Of a stretch of DNA of 64,000 bases, positions 26,431-34,092 are shown in pieces. The stretch spans positions 328,617 to 392,616 of the forward strand of contig NZ_BBYG01000018.1 of assembly GCF_001184025.1 (NCBI RefSeq), in the 5' to 3' direction. The notes under the pieces are model-generated. The model was not told the DNA's origin and did not search any database. It saw only the letters and a list, made by a program, of their open reading frames with translations. The translations under genes and the position numbers were made by a program. Numbering within the stretch: the first letter of the stretch is position 1; every line of letters begins with the position of its first letter. This DNA is from Streptomyces maremycinicus. GTDB taxonomy: Bacteria > Actinomycetota > Actinomycetes > Streptomycetales > Streptomycetaceae.

Positions 26431-27543
26431 CTACTGTTTCTTCCGTGTGTCGACGGCGACGAAGAGCGCCCCGGCCCACGCCGCGTCCCGGTGGGAAACG
26501 AGCCGAACGGCCAGCTGGTCACCACCGCGGCGCAAACCGCCGCCCAGATCGAACACGTCGGAGTCGTAGCCGAGGGTGTTGACGTACGCCGGTACACGCG
26601 CCGCCGGAGCCTCCCCGGGCTCACTGATCGTGGAATTCAACACATCGTCAGATGGGTTGACCGCGTCCGTGAGCGCGTCGGCCGTTCGACCGCCGGTCGA
26701 GAACATGAGCGAATCGCCTGTTCGACCGCGGTCGCCGTCGTACGCGACGAGTCCGGCCCGGCCGCCCGCGCCCGGCGGAACGGCGAGCCCGCGCAGCCGG
26801 ATCTCCTTGCCCGCGGGGGAGGCGAGGGTGTCGAAGCCGTCCCACAGGGACAGGTCCCGCAGCGGCTCCGCCGGGTTCTCGTACGCCACGACCAGCGTCC
26901 AGCCGCCCCAGGCGCCGGCCGCCGAACGGCCCATGGCGACGTTGATCTGGGCGACGGTGTACAGGCCCTGGCCGCTCGCGCGCACCAGCGCGGTGACGTC
27001 GGCGGAGGCCTGGAAGGCGTCGGCGCCCTGGGCCACCCGGTGGCCGACGACGGTGTCCGCGAGCACTTCCTTGTACTCCCCGCCGGGCTCGGCGATCAGC
27101 ACCCGCCCGTTGTCCTTCGGCGGCTTCTGCTCGCCGACCCGCAGGTTGCCGCCCCAGTACAGCCGCGCGTACGACACCCGCGCGCCCCGCGGCAGCCGGA
27201 CCTGCGCGCGGGAGGAGTTGTAGGTGTTGGGGTCGCGGTCGACGTCGACGTAGAACATGTCGAAGGCGTTGTTGACGGCCGGCCCGCCCTGCCGCGCGGC
27301 GGGACAGGCGGGCGCCGCCCTGCCGGTGGGCGTGGTGGTGGTGCGGCAGCTGATGGCCGCGTTGGCCGCGCGGACGATCCCGCCGTGCTGTGTCGCGTGG
27401 AAGCGCTGCTTGAAGGCGAGGTGCTCCGCCTCCGCGGCGGGCGGCGCGCCGGCCGCCCGGGCGCCGCCGGGTGCCCAGAGGGCGGCGAGGGCGAGAACGC
27501 CGACTGTCGTGCGGCGCAGCAGCGGACCCAGGGAATTACGCAT
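26431..27543 (-). CDS. Secreted surface protein (DUF3344-like)
   Basis: 370-residue exported protein with a typical signal peptide (MRNSLGPLLRRTTVGVLALAALW) cleaved near ARA. The mature part is beta-rich, with VSYARLYWGGNLR, an Asp-rich FYVDVDRDPNTYN, and GAWGGWTLVVAYENP. This pattern resembles the DUF3344/DUF11-associated adhesin-like domain. No sorting signal or transmembrane anchor follows, so it is probably released. Position just upstream of the exopolysaccharide operon suggests an extracellular-matrix role. Function unknown. Confidence 0.7.
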   Translation of the reverse strand: MRNSLGPLLRRTTVGVLALAALWAPGGARAAGAPPAAEAEHLAFKQRFHATQHGGIVRAANAAISCRTTTTPTGRAAPACPAARQGGPAVNNAFDMFYVDVDRDPNTYNSSRAQVRLPRGARVSYARLYWGGNLRVGEQKPPKDNGRVLIAEPGGEYKEVLADTVVGHRVAQGADAFQASADVTALVRASGQGLYTVAQINVAMGRSAAGAWGGWTLVVAYENPAEPLRDLSLWDGFDTLASPAGKEIRLRGLAVPPGAGGRAGLVAYDGDRGRTGDSLMFSTGGRTADALTDAVNPSDDVLNSTISEPGEAPAARVPAYVNTLGYDSDVFDLGGGLRRGGDQLAVRLVSHRDAAWAGALFVAVDTRKKQ

Positions 27544-27781
27544 GACCGGCGGTGCCCTTTCGTGCGATTTGCTTGCTATAGGCGTGCGTCGGATGACGCG
27601 CAACTCTAACCGCTGTCCGGATTAATCCACAGAAACCGGACACTTGTGTCGGAATGGTGAAGCCAGGCTCCGGTGACATCACTCGTTCGGCGGCACAACC
27701 CCCGCGAGTCCCGCGCGTTGACTTCAGCGCCGGGCATCCCCGCCCGGGTGTTTGTGTCAAAACCCCAAGGAGCACCTCTCC

Positions 27782-28021
27782 ATGTCGCGTATCGCGAAGG
27801 GCCTGGTCCTGACCTCCGTTGCCGCCGCGGCCGTCGCCGGCGCCTCCGGCATCGCCGCCGCCGACAGCGGCGCGAACGGCATCGCCGAGCACTCCCCGGG
27901 CGTGCTGTCGGGCAACGTCGTCCAGGTTCCCGTGCACATCCCGGTCAACGTCTGTGGCAACACGATCAACGTGATCGGCCTGCTGAACCCCGCGTTCGGC
28001 AACACCTGCATCAACGACTGA
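27782..28021 (+). CDS. chpF: Short chaplin
   Basis: 79-residue secreted amyloid-forming chaplin: signal peptide MSRIAKGLVLTSVAAAAVAG ending AAA, then HSPGVLSGNVVQVPVHIPVNVCGNTINVIGLLNPAFGNTCIND. Both family Cys are present. ATG follows a CAAGGAGC Shine-Dalgarno. The symbol is based on recalled S. coelicolor order, where chpF lies between the exopolysaccharide and tyrosinase genes. Confidence 0.88.
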   Translation: MSRIAKGLVLTSVAAAAVAGASGIAAADSGANGIAEHSPGVLSGNVVQVPVHIPVNVCGNTINVIGLLNPAFGNTCIND

Positions 28022-28060
28022 CGTCTCCTCTCTTTCGAGGCCACGACAGGTCATTCGCCG

Positions 28061-28093
28061 AACGGCCGTCCTCCTGCCAGGAGGGCGGCCGTT
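28061..28093 (+). terminator. Hairpin after chaplin
   Basis: AACGGCCGTCCTCC pairs with GGAGGGCGGCCGTT around a short loop, 40 bases past the chaplin stop. No T tract. Confidence 0.7.
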
Positions 28094-28306
28094 CGCGTGC
28101 TCGCGGGCGACGCCGCAGGGCCCGCCTTGCCCCGAATGGGGGGAGGCGGGCCCGACACGCTCGGTGAGCCTTGACAGGCCTCCTCACCAGGGGTGATGCG
28201 GATGAGCTGGACAGATGGATGTCACGGAAAGCGATCGATCGGTTGCGGAGCGCGACGGCTGTTCGCACGGTGGAGACGAGCCCCACGCAATCGAAAGGAT
28301 TTCCCC

Positions 28307-29194
28307 ATGCGTGCTCTGCCCGTACGGCGTATCGCCTCCACCGCACTTTGCGCCTCCCTCGTCCTCGGCATCGCCGCCCCCGCCGCCATGGCGGCCGACG
28401 GAGCCGCTGCCCCTGGGCGCAGTGCCGCGGCGTCGACCACGCCGGTCGCAGGCGCCGACGCGCTGCTCGCCCAGGCCAAGGGCCTCGGTGAGCTGGGCAC
28501 GGTGATCACCCCGGTGGCCGCCCTGCTCGACACCGTCCTCAAGGCCGAGGACGGTCAGCTCACCGCCGAACAGGCGACCGAGCTCGGCGAGGCCGTCAAG
28601 GCCGCCGTCGCCAAGATCACGGCGACGACCCCGACGACGCCGGCGACCCCCGCGACTCCGGCGACCCCGGCCGACCCCGAGGCGGCCACTCCCGCCACGC
28701 CGGCCACCCCGGCCAAGCCCGCGGACCCGGCGAAGCCCGCGGACCCGGCCGCCGAGCCCGCCGAACCGGCCGCCCAGGTGCCGGCCGAGCCCGCGGTGCC
28801 GGCCGACCCCGCGGTCGTGCTGCCGGCCAAGCCCGCCGTGCCCGCCGACCCGGCGGTCGTGCTCCCGGCCGAGCCCGCGGCACCCGCCGCGCCGGCCGCC
28901 GCGGTCCCGGCCAAGCCCGTGCTCAGCAAGACCGGTGACGACGCCAAGGCGAAGGCCGCCGCCGACCCGGTGTCCGACGCCGTCGCCGCGCTGGACAAGG
29001 CCATCGCCGCCCTCCTCGCGGCCGCGACGTCGCTCGACGTCGGCCAGGTCGTCCCGGCGGTGAGCGGTGTGGTGTCCGGTCTGCTCGACCTGGTCAGCGC
29101 GACGCTGGCCGGGGCCGGTCTGACCCTGCCCACCCTGCCCGTCGAGGCGCCGGCGGCGGCCGTGCCGGCCGTGCCGGCCGTGCCCACCCACTGA
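28307..29194 (+). CDS. Secreted Ala/Pro-repeat protein
   Basis: 295-residue exported protein of unknown function. TCGAAAGGA precedes the ATG. The signal peptide ends AAMAAD. A helical segment (about 45-105, LLAQAKGLGELGTVITPVAALLD) is followed by about 115 residues of PATPATPA, PAKPADPA and PAVPADPAVV repeats. A second helical, Leu/Ala-rich segment (about 215-280) resembles the first. Two amphipathic helical blocks joined by an extended Pro-rich linker suggest a wall-spanning or surface protein. No sorting motif is visible. It sits among chaplin and other small secreted genes. Confidence 0.72.
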   Translation: MRALPVRRIASTALCASLVLGIAAPAAMAADGAAAPGRSAAASTTPVAGADALLAQAKGLGELGTVITPVAALLDTVLKAEDGQLTAEQATELGEAVKAAVAKITATTPTTPATPATPATPADPEAATPATPATPAKPADPAKPADPAAEPAEPAAQVPAEPAVPADPAVVLPAKPAVPADPAVVLPAEPAAPAAPAAAVPAKPVLSKTGDDAKAKAAADPVSDAVAALDKAIAALLAAATSLDVGQVVPAVSGVVSGLLDLVSATLAGAGLTLPTLPVEAPAAAVPAVPAVPTH

Positions 29195-29206
29195 CGGTCG
29201 CTCGCG

Positions 29207-29245
29207 GATTTCCGCACCCCGGCATTCCGCCGGGGTGCGGAAATC
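29207..29245 (+). terminator. Strong hairpin terminator
   Basis: A perfect 17-base stem, GATTTCCGCACCCCGGC against its inverse copy, with a five-base loop, 12 bases after the stop of the Ala/Pro-repeat gene, followed by TTCTG. Confidence 0.85.
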
Positions 29246-29385
29246 TTCTGCGTACACGGTTTCCGCATTCGGCGGGGCTCGTTAGGCACGACGTCAGAAT
29301 TTCCCTGGTGACCCCGTGCGCCGATGCGCCGATTCGCCCAGTGGTCGAGTCGCCGGGCCGCCGGGTCGCCGAAGAAAGGAATCCG

Positions 29386-29673
29386 ATGAAGTCCCTGAAG
29401 GCTGCCGCTGTCGTTGCCGGAACCCTGGTCCTCGCCGGTGCCGCCGCACCCGCGTTCGCGACCCCCGCCGACCTCACGCCCACCAGCCTCAACGGTGCCG
29501 TGGACACCCTCGCCAGGGGGCCCATCAGCCTGGAGGACGCGATGCCGCTCCAGCACCAGTCGGACGCGCTCGACACCGAGAACAAGGACTCCGTGCTCAG
29601 CACCGTCAACGGCGCGACGGCGGCCCTCAACAGCCACAACGGCCTCCTCGGCGGGCTGCCGCTCCAGGGCTGA
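29386..29673 (+). CDS. Small secreted protein, unknown
   Basis: 95-residue precursor with a clear signal peptide (MKSLKAAAVVAGTLVLAGAAAPAFA) and GAAGAAAGGA just upstream. The mature 70 residues have no Cys, include LNGAVDTLARGPISLEDAMPL and end LLGGLPLQG. I do not recognise the family. Length, signal peptide and place among chaplins suggest another small cell-surface component. Confidence 0.65.
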   Translation: MKSLKAAAVVAGTLVLAGAAAPAFATPADLTPTSLNGAVDTLARGPISLEDAMPLQHQSDALDTENKDSVLSTVNGATAALNSHNGLLGGLPLQG

Positions 29674-29687
29674 GACACCTTTCCGCG

Positions 29688-29722
29688 AGGGCCGGTCCCG
29701 TCACCGACGGAACCGGCCCTCG
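29688..29722 (+). terminator. Hairpin after small secreted protein
   Basis: GAGGGCCGGT and ACCGGCCCTC form a 10-base stem with a 15-base loop, shortly after the stop. Confidence 0.7.
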
Positions 29723-29841
29723 GCGCTGTTCGAGGCGGGTCGAGCGGCCCGTCCCTCGTTCGTGTGGAGCAACGCACCGGCGTCCCCCGGTCGGGTGAGA
29801 ACAGGCCCGAACGGCCCCCACCCCGCCGATAGGGTCGCGCG

Positions 29842-30342
29842 GTGACCTCAACCCCAAGCGCAACCCGGCCCTTCCGCGTGACCGACCTGGGCACCCTCGT
29901 CGTGATGCCGTGGAGCGGCGAGGCTCCCGACGGCAGTGACATGCCCTACCTGCTCGCCTACTCCCTCGGCGACACCGAGGAGGGCCCCGAGGGGACCGCC
30001 CTCGCCGTCGCGCGTCTGCTCACCGACAACGGCATGCCGGTCGGCGGGGATGTCGTCGACGGCACCGAGCGGCCCAGCCTGCCGTTCACCCTGCTCGTCC
30101 AGTCCGGTGCGGCGGTCCTGAACATGCCGGGCCTCAACGCCCAGTGCATCCCGCCGCAGGAGTGGCTCGCGGCCGTCGAGCAGCGCGGCTACGCCTACCT
30201 CGTCCTCACCACCCGCGCCTGGCCGGAGGCAGTCCCCGGCCGGGCCGTCACGCCCGAAGAACTGGCCGCGTTCGCCGGCGCCCACGAGACCCTGACGGCC
30301 GCCGCGCACATCGTCCTGCCCGCGCGCAGTCTGCGCCGCTGA
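29842..30342 (+). CDS. DUF5949-like cytosolic protein
   Basis: 166-residue soluble protein with no signal peptide or helix. The sequence LGTLVVMPWSGEAPDGSDMPYLLAYSLGDTEEGPEG and LTTRAWPEAVPGR fits a small Streptomyces-specific family that I recall as DUF5949. GTG start. Its stop overlaps the ATG of the VKOR gene (TGATG), so the two are co-expressed. Function unknown. Confidence 0.65.
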   Translation: MTSTPSATRPFRVTDLGTLVVMPWSGEAPDGSDMPYLLAYSLGDTEEGPEGTALAVARLLTDNGMPVGGDVVDGTERPSLPFTLLVQSGAAVLNMPGLNAQCIPPQEWLAAVEQRGYAYLVLTTRAWPEAVPGRAVTPEELAAFAGAHETLTAAAHIVLPARSLRR

Positions 30343-30938
30343 TGCGCCGGCCGCACCCGGCGCCCGCGGGCGGCGGCCGCGCGTACGCCGTGCTGCTCGT
30401 CCTCACCGGTGCGGCCGGGCTGCTGGCCTCCTGGGTCATCACCCTCGACAAGTTCAAGCTGCTGGAGGACCCCGGCTTCACCCCCGGGTGCAGCCTGAAC
30501 CCGGTGGTCTCCTGCGGCAGCGTCATGACGAGCGACCAGGCCTCGGCGTTCGGGTTCCCCAACCCGATGCTGGGCCTCGTCGCCTACGGGACCGTCGTGT
30601 GCGTCGGCATGAGCCTGCTGGCCGGTGCCGCCTTCCCGCGCTGGTACTGGCTGACGTTCACGGGCGGCTGTCTCTTCGGCGTCGGGTTCGTGTCCTGGCT
30701 ACAGTTCGAGTCCCTGTACCGGATCAACGCGCTGTGTCTGTGGTGCTGTCTGGCGTGGGTCGCCACGATCCTCATGTTCTGGTACACCGTCTCGTTCGTC
30801 GTGCGCCACGCCTTCCTGCCGGCCCCGGCCGCGGTGCGGGACTTCCTCACCGACTTCACCTGGGTGCCGCCGGTGCTGCACATCGCGGTGATCGGCATGC
30901 TGATCCTGACCCGGTGGTGGGACTTCTGGACGAGCTGA
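30342..30938 (+). CDS. Vitamin K epoxide reductase family protein
   Basis: 198-residue membrane protein with five hydrophobic helices. It has the VKOR residues: CSLNPVVSCGSV (outer Cys pair and Ser) and the active-site CxxC in NALCLWCCLAW. Bacterial VKORs reoxidise DsbA-like partners, making disulfides in exported proteins. Chaplins and rodlins nearby need disulfides, so a link is plausible but is inference. Confidence 0.88.
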   Translation: MRRPHPAPAGGGRAYAVLLVLTGAAGLLASWVITLDKFKLLEDPGFTPGCSLNPVVSCGSVMTSDQASAFGFPNPMLGLVAYGTVVCVGMSLLAGAAFPRWYWLTFTGGCLFGVGFVSWLQFESLYRINALCLWCCLAWVATILMFWYTVSFVVRHAFLPAPAAVRDFLTDFTWVPPVLHIAVIGMLILTRWWDFWTS

Positions 30939-31111
30939 CGCCCCGTCGGTCCTCCGGACACGGCCGTGACGCCGTGCGGTCGTCGTGCGATACGGCAGTA
31001 GCACTATTACGGCTCTCGGGGGAATTGTGCGCTGAAGCCGATTTCCGGCTCGTTACCCGGTACGGACGCAACGCCTCTCCCCGAACCGCTCCGAAAGGGC
31101 CCGTACCCCAG

Positions 31112-31633
31112 ATGAAGTCGACCACCCGAGGAACCCTCGCCGCAGTCATCACGTGTGTGGCGGCCGCCGCCGGCGCCGCCGCCTCCGTGACCCCCGCCGC
31201 CGCGATCGGCACGGTGCCCGTTCCCGTACCGCTCGACGGCGTCGAGAAGTCGCTCAACGTGGAACTGCCCACGATCGGCGGCGAGATCCCCCTGCCGACG
31301 CCGGGTGCGCCCGAGGGACCGCGTTTCGTCGAGGGCCGGCTCATCCCGGAGCGGGTCGTTCCGCAGCTGCCCGTCGCGGCGGGGCTGCCCGGCCTGGGGC
31401 TGCGCGCGCCCCTGCCGGAGGTCCTGGGGAGCGAGTTCAACCACCTCGGCCTCGAGGCCCCCGCCTCCGACCTGCGCACGCTGAGCCCGGGCCTGGCCCT
31501 GGACGCCCCGCTCACCGCGCCCAACCCCGACCGCTTCGGCCTGCCGGACCTCCAGCTGCCCCAGGCGGGCGTGCTCACCCCGGTGCTCCAGACGATGCCC
31601 GGGGCGGACCTGGGCGTGGGCGAGGGGCTCTAG
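31112..31633 (+). CDS. Secreted protein, unknown
   Basis: 173-residue precursor. CGAAAGGGC lies 15-18 bases before the ATG. The signal peptide MKSTTRGTLAAVITCVAAAAG ends near AAAIG. The mature part is Pro/Leu/Gly-rich with many short turns (LPVAAGLPGLGLRAPLPEVLG), no Cys and no anchor. Probably a flexible wall or matrix component; no family recognised. Confidence 0.65.
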   Translation: MKSTTRGTLAAVITCVAAAAGAAASVTPAAAIGTVPVPVPLDGVEKSLNVELPTIGGEIPLPTPGAPEGPRFVEGRLIPERVVPQLPVAAGLPGLGLRAPLPEVLGSEFNHLGLEAPASDLRTLSPGLALDAPLTAPNPDRFGLPDLQLPQAGVLTPVLQTMPGADLGVGEGL

Positions 31634-31662
31634 GACCTGTCCGGCGCGAACCGCCGAGCACC

Positions 31663-31692
31663 ACGGGCCCGGACGCTGCCGTCCGGGCCCGT
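31663..31692 (+). terminator. Strong hairpin terminator
   Basis: ACGGGCCCGGACG and its exact inverse form a 13-base stem with a four-base loop, 30 bases after the secreted-protein stop. Confidence 0.85.
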
Positions 31693-31894
31693 CGCCATGT
31701 CCGGATCCATGTGCTCCGGCGGGGCCGTTCCGTCGCCCGGCGGTGACCAGGAGGGCCCCCGGACGGTTACCCCCGTGGAACCGCCACGCGAAGCCGCTAC
31801 AGAAACCCGCCACAGAAGCCCGCCACGGAAACCCGCTACGGACAGCCGGACCGCAGCGGTGAACCGGGCCCGCGCACCCGACGAGGAGCACACC

Positions 31895-32380
31895 ATGGTC
31901 GTCAGCGTCGACGGAGTACCCGTGACCGCCGGACCGGTGGTCACGGGCAGACCCGGCACGGCGCACGGCACACGGCGGCGGGACCTGCTGCGCGGGCTGC
32001 TCGGCGCCGCCGCGGCCCTCGCGATCGTCCCCGTCGTCACCGCCTCCCGGCCCACCCGCCCGGTGGAGGGCGGCGGCCCCGCGGACTCCTTCGACGAGAT
32101 CTACCGGGGCCGGCACCTCCAGGGCGTCCTCGCCCCGACGGGACACGGGGCGGCGGCGGACGTCCGGTGGGACATCACGGTCGACGGTCGCCCCCTGCAC
32201 CTCATGCGCCGCGCCGACGGCACCTGGCTGAGCATGGTTGACCACTACAGCTCGTACCCCACCCCCCTGGAGGCGGTCCGGGCCGCGGTGGACGGACTCG
32301 GCCCGGGGGAGCGGCTGCGCGCGGCGGATCCGGCACACCATCACCCGCACATGGGGGGACACCATGGCCTACATCCGTAA
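31895..32380 (+). CDS. melC1: Tyrosinase cofactor/copper chaperone
   Basis: 161-residue MelC1-type helper that binds the apo-tyrosinase, loads copper and carries it through the Tat pathway. A twin-Arg motif TRRRDLLRG precedes a hydrophobic stretch. The MelC1 core is ADSFDEIYRGRHLQG with VDGRPLHLMRRADGTWLSMVDHY. The C-terminal tail is His-rich (HHHPH ... GGHHGLHP), fit for copper. ATG follows CGAGGAGCA. It overlaps melC2 by 17 bases. MelC1 proteins usually lack the 25-residue extension seen here before the Tat motif; a later start is possible. Confidence 0.88.
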   Translation: MVVSVDGVPVTAGPVVTGRPGTAHGTRRRDLLRGLLGAAAALAIVPVVTASRPTRPVEGGGPADSFDEIYRGRHLQGVLAPTGHGAAADVRWDITVDGRPLHLMRRADGTWLSMVDHYSSYPTPLEAVRAAVDGLGPGERLRAADPAHHHPHMGGHHGLHP

Positions 32381-33230
32381 GGACGTCAGCACACTCACCG
32401 GCGCCGAACGACGGCGCTTCGTGAAGGCGCTGCTGGAGCTCAAACGCAGGGGCGAGTACGACGAGTTCGTCCGCATGCACATCGACTACTACGTGTCCGA
32501 CGGCGACGGCGGTCTGCGGACGGCCCACATGGCGCCGTCCTTCCTGCCCTGGCACCGCAGGTTCCTGCTGGACCTCGAGCGGGCGCTGCGCCGGGTCGAC
32601 TCCTCGGTGACCGTGCCCTACTGGGACTGGACGCGCGACCGCACCGCGCGGGCCGCGCCCTGGACCGACGACCTCCTCGGCGGCAACGGACGGCGCTCCG
32701 ACCACCAGGTGACGACCGGGCCGTTCGCCTACGCCACCGGCGACTGGACCATCAAGGAGAACGTGACCGACGGGAACTTCCTCACCCGGGACCTCGGCCG
32801 CGCCGCCGACCCGATCGCCCTGCCCACCGCGAGCGACCTGGACTGGGCACTCCGGGACCCGGTCTACGACACCGAGCCCTGGGACTCGACGGTCACCCGG
32901 GGCTTCCGCAACAAGCTGGAGGGGTGGGGCACCGGCTCGGGCAGCGTCGCCTGGCGCAACCACAACCGGGTGCACCGGTGGGTCGGCGGGGTGATGCTCG
33001 GCGGCGCCTCGGTCAACGACCCCGTGTTCTGGCTGCACCACGCCTTCGTCGACCTGCTGTGGACCCGCTGGCAGAACAGGCACCGCGAACACCGCTACCT
33101 GCCCGCCGAACCGCCGGGTCCCACCAGCCGCCAGTACCGGCGGGTCGTCGCCCGGCGGGAGAAGCTGCCCCCGTGGGACGTGACCCCGGACCAGTTGGAG
33201 GACGCGTCCCGGATCTACCGGTACGCCTGA
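32364..33230 (+). CDS. melC2: Tyrosinase
   Basis: 288-residue type-3 copper monooxygenase that oxidises tyrosine to dopaquinone and drives melanin formation outside the cell. Copper A ligands are His39, His55 and His64 (RMHIDYY, RTAHMAP, PWHRRF). Copper B ligands are the two His in HNRVHRWVGG and one in FWLHHAFVD. It has no signal peptide of its own and is expected to leave with MelC1. GGGGGGACACC precedes the ATG, which lies inside the end of melC1. Confidence 0.93.
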   Translation: MAYIRKDVSTLTGAERRRFVKALLELKRRGEYDEFVRMHIDYYVSDGDGGLRTAHMAPSFLPWHRRFLLDLERALRRVDSSVTVPYWDWTRDRTARAAPWTDDLLGGNGRRSDHQVTTGPFAYATGDWTIKENVTDGNFLTRDLGRAADPIALPTASDLDWALRDPVYDTEPWDSTVTRGFRNKLEGWGTGSGSVAWRNHNRVHRWVGGVMLGGASVNDPVFWLHHAFVDLLWTRWQNRHREHRYLPAEPPGPTSRQYRRVVARREKLPPWDVTPDQLEDASRIYRYA

Positions 33231-33249
33231 GCCGCCGGCGGAACAGGGG

Positions 33250-33282
33250 GAGAGCCCCGGCGCTCGAGGTGCCGGGGCTCTC
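33250..33282. terminator. Bidirectional terminator, tyrosinase/chaplin
   Basis: GAGAGCCCCGGC and its inverse form a 12-base stem with a nine-base loop between two converging genes. Just to the right (33288-33340) GTACGTACG-type motifs repeat. Confidence 0.75.
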
Positions 33283-33349
33283 CTGGTGGTACGTACGCGG
33301 GGTACGACCGGGTGTACGTACGGGACGTACGGGACGTGCCGGGTGAAGC

Positions 33350-33673
33350 TCAGCCGCCGTAGCCGCCGTTGTGCTTGTCACCGTGCTTGTCGCCGTGCTT
33401 GTCCTCGTGCTTGTCGCCACCCTTGCCGTGGTCGCTGACGTTGGCGCAGGTGTTGCCGAACGCCGGGTTCAGCAGTCCGATGACGCTGATGCTGTTGCCG
33501 CAGACGTTGACCGGGATGTTGACCGGAACCTGGACGACGTTGCCCGACAGGACACCCGGCGAACCCACGGCCGCGCCCTGCGCACCCGCGTCCGCCATGG
33601 CCAGGCCGGCTCCGCTGACCACCACGGCGCTGGTGCCGAGGGCAACAGCGGCCACCTTCGCGATGCGAGACAT
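33350..33673 (-). CDS. chpG: Chaplin with Lys/His-rich tail
   Basis: 107-residue secreted chaplin. AAGGAG lies eight bases before the ATG. Signal peptide MSRIAKVAAVALGTSAVVVSG is followed by GSPGVLSGNVVQVPVNIPVNVCGNSISVIGLLNPAFGNTC. The protein then continues for about 25 residues of HGKGGDKHEDKHGDKH, ending GGYGG. Short chaplins normally stop right after the second Cys. The basic His-rich tail could bind metal or anionic wall polymers. It converges on tyrosinase, as recalled for chpG in S. coelicolor. Confidence 0.86.
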   Translation of the reverse strand: MSRIAKVAAVALGTSAVVVSGAGLAMADAGAQGAAVGSPGVLSGNVVQVPVNIPVNVCGNSISVIGLLNPAFGNTCANVSDHGKGGDKHEDKHGDKHGDKHNGGYGG

Positions 33674-33813
33674 CACGTTCTCCTTAGGGAATCGGTTCGT
33701 GCGGTGGCAGGGGGCGCCGCCGCACTCCCCGTTCAACGCCGACACCGTGAGCGGGTCACGGTGCGTTCGGGCGGATCACCCTTTTTGAACAGGACGGCCG
33801 TACAGCCGGGTGG

Positions 33814-34092
33814 CTAGTGCGACTGGAGGTGGGACGCGACGAAGTCGGTCAGGGTGGCGATGGACTGGAGACTGTCCAGGCTCAGGTCCAGCGCGGCTAC
33901 GTCGACGCCGTAACGCTGGTCGATCGTGCCCAGCAGGGTCACCCCGGCCAGCGAGGTGAGGCCGATCCGCGGGCCGAACAGGTCGGTGTCGGCCGGGAGT
34001 TCGGCAACCACGGCCTCGTCCAGCCGGGCCGCCCCGGCGATCAGCGAACGGAGCTCGCGTTCCACCGCGGCCCGCTCTCGGGTGTCCGTCAC
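33814..34092 (-). CDS. Acyl carrier protein
   Basis: 92-residue discrete ACP. The phosphopantetheine Ser is Ser47 in GLTSLAGVTLL, with Asp replaced by Thr in the usual DSL motif. Acidic helices flank it. It overlaps the FkbH-like gene by four bases on the same strand, so the two are expressed together. Free-standing ACPs beside FkbH-type proteins usually carry a three-carbon unit, but the load here is not known. A phosphopantetheinyl transferase lies 5 kb away. Confidence 0.85.
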   Translation of the reverse strand: MTDTRERAAVERELRSLIAGAARLDEAVVAELPADTDLFGPRIGLTSLAGVTLLGTIDQRYGVDVAALDLSLDSLQSIATLTDFVASHLQSH

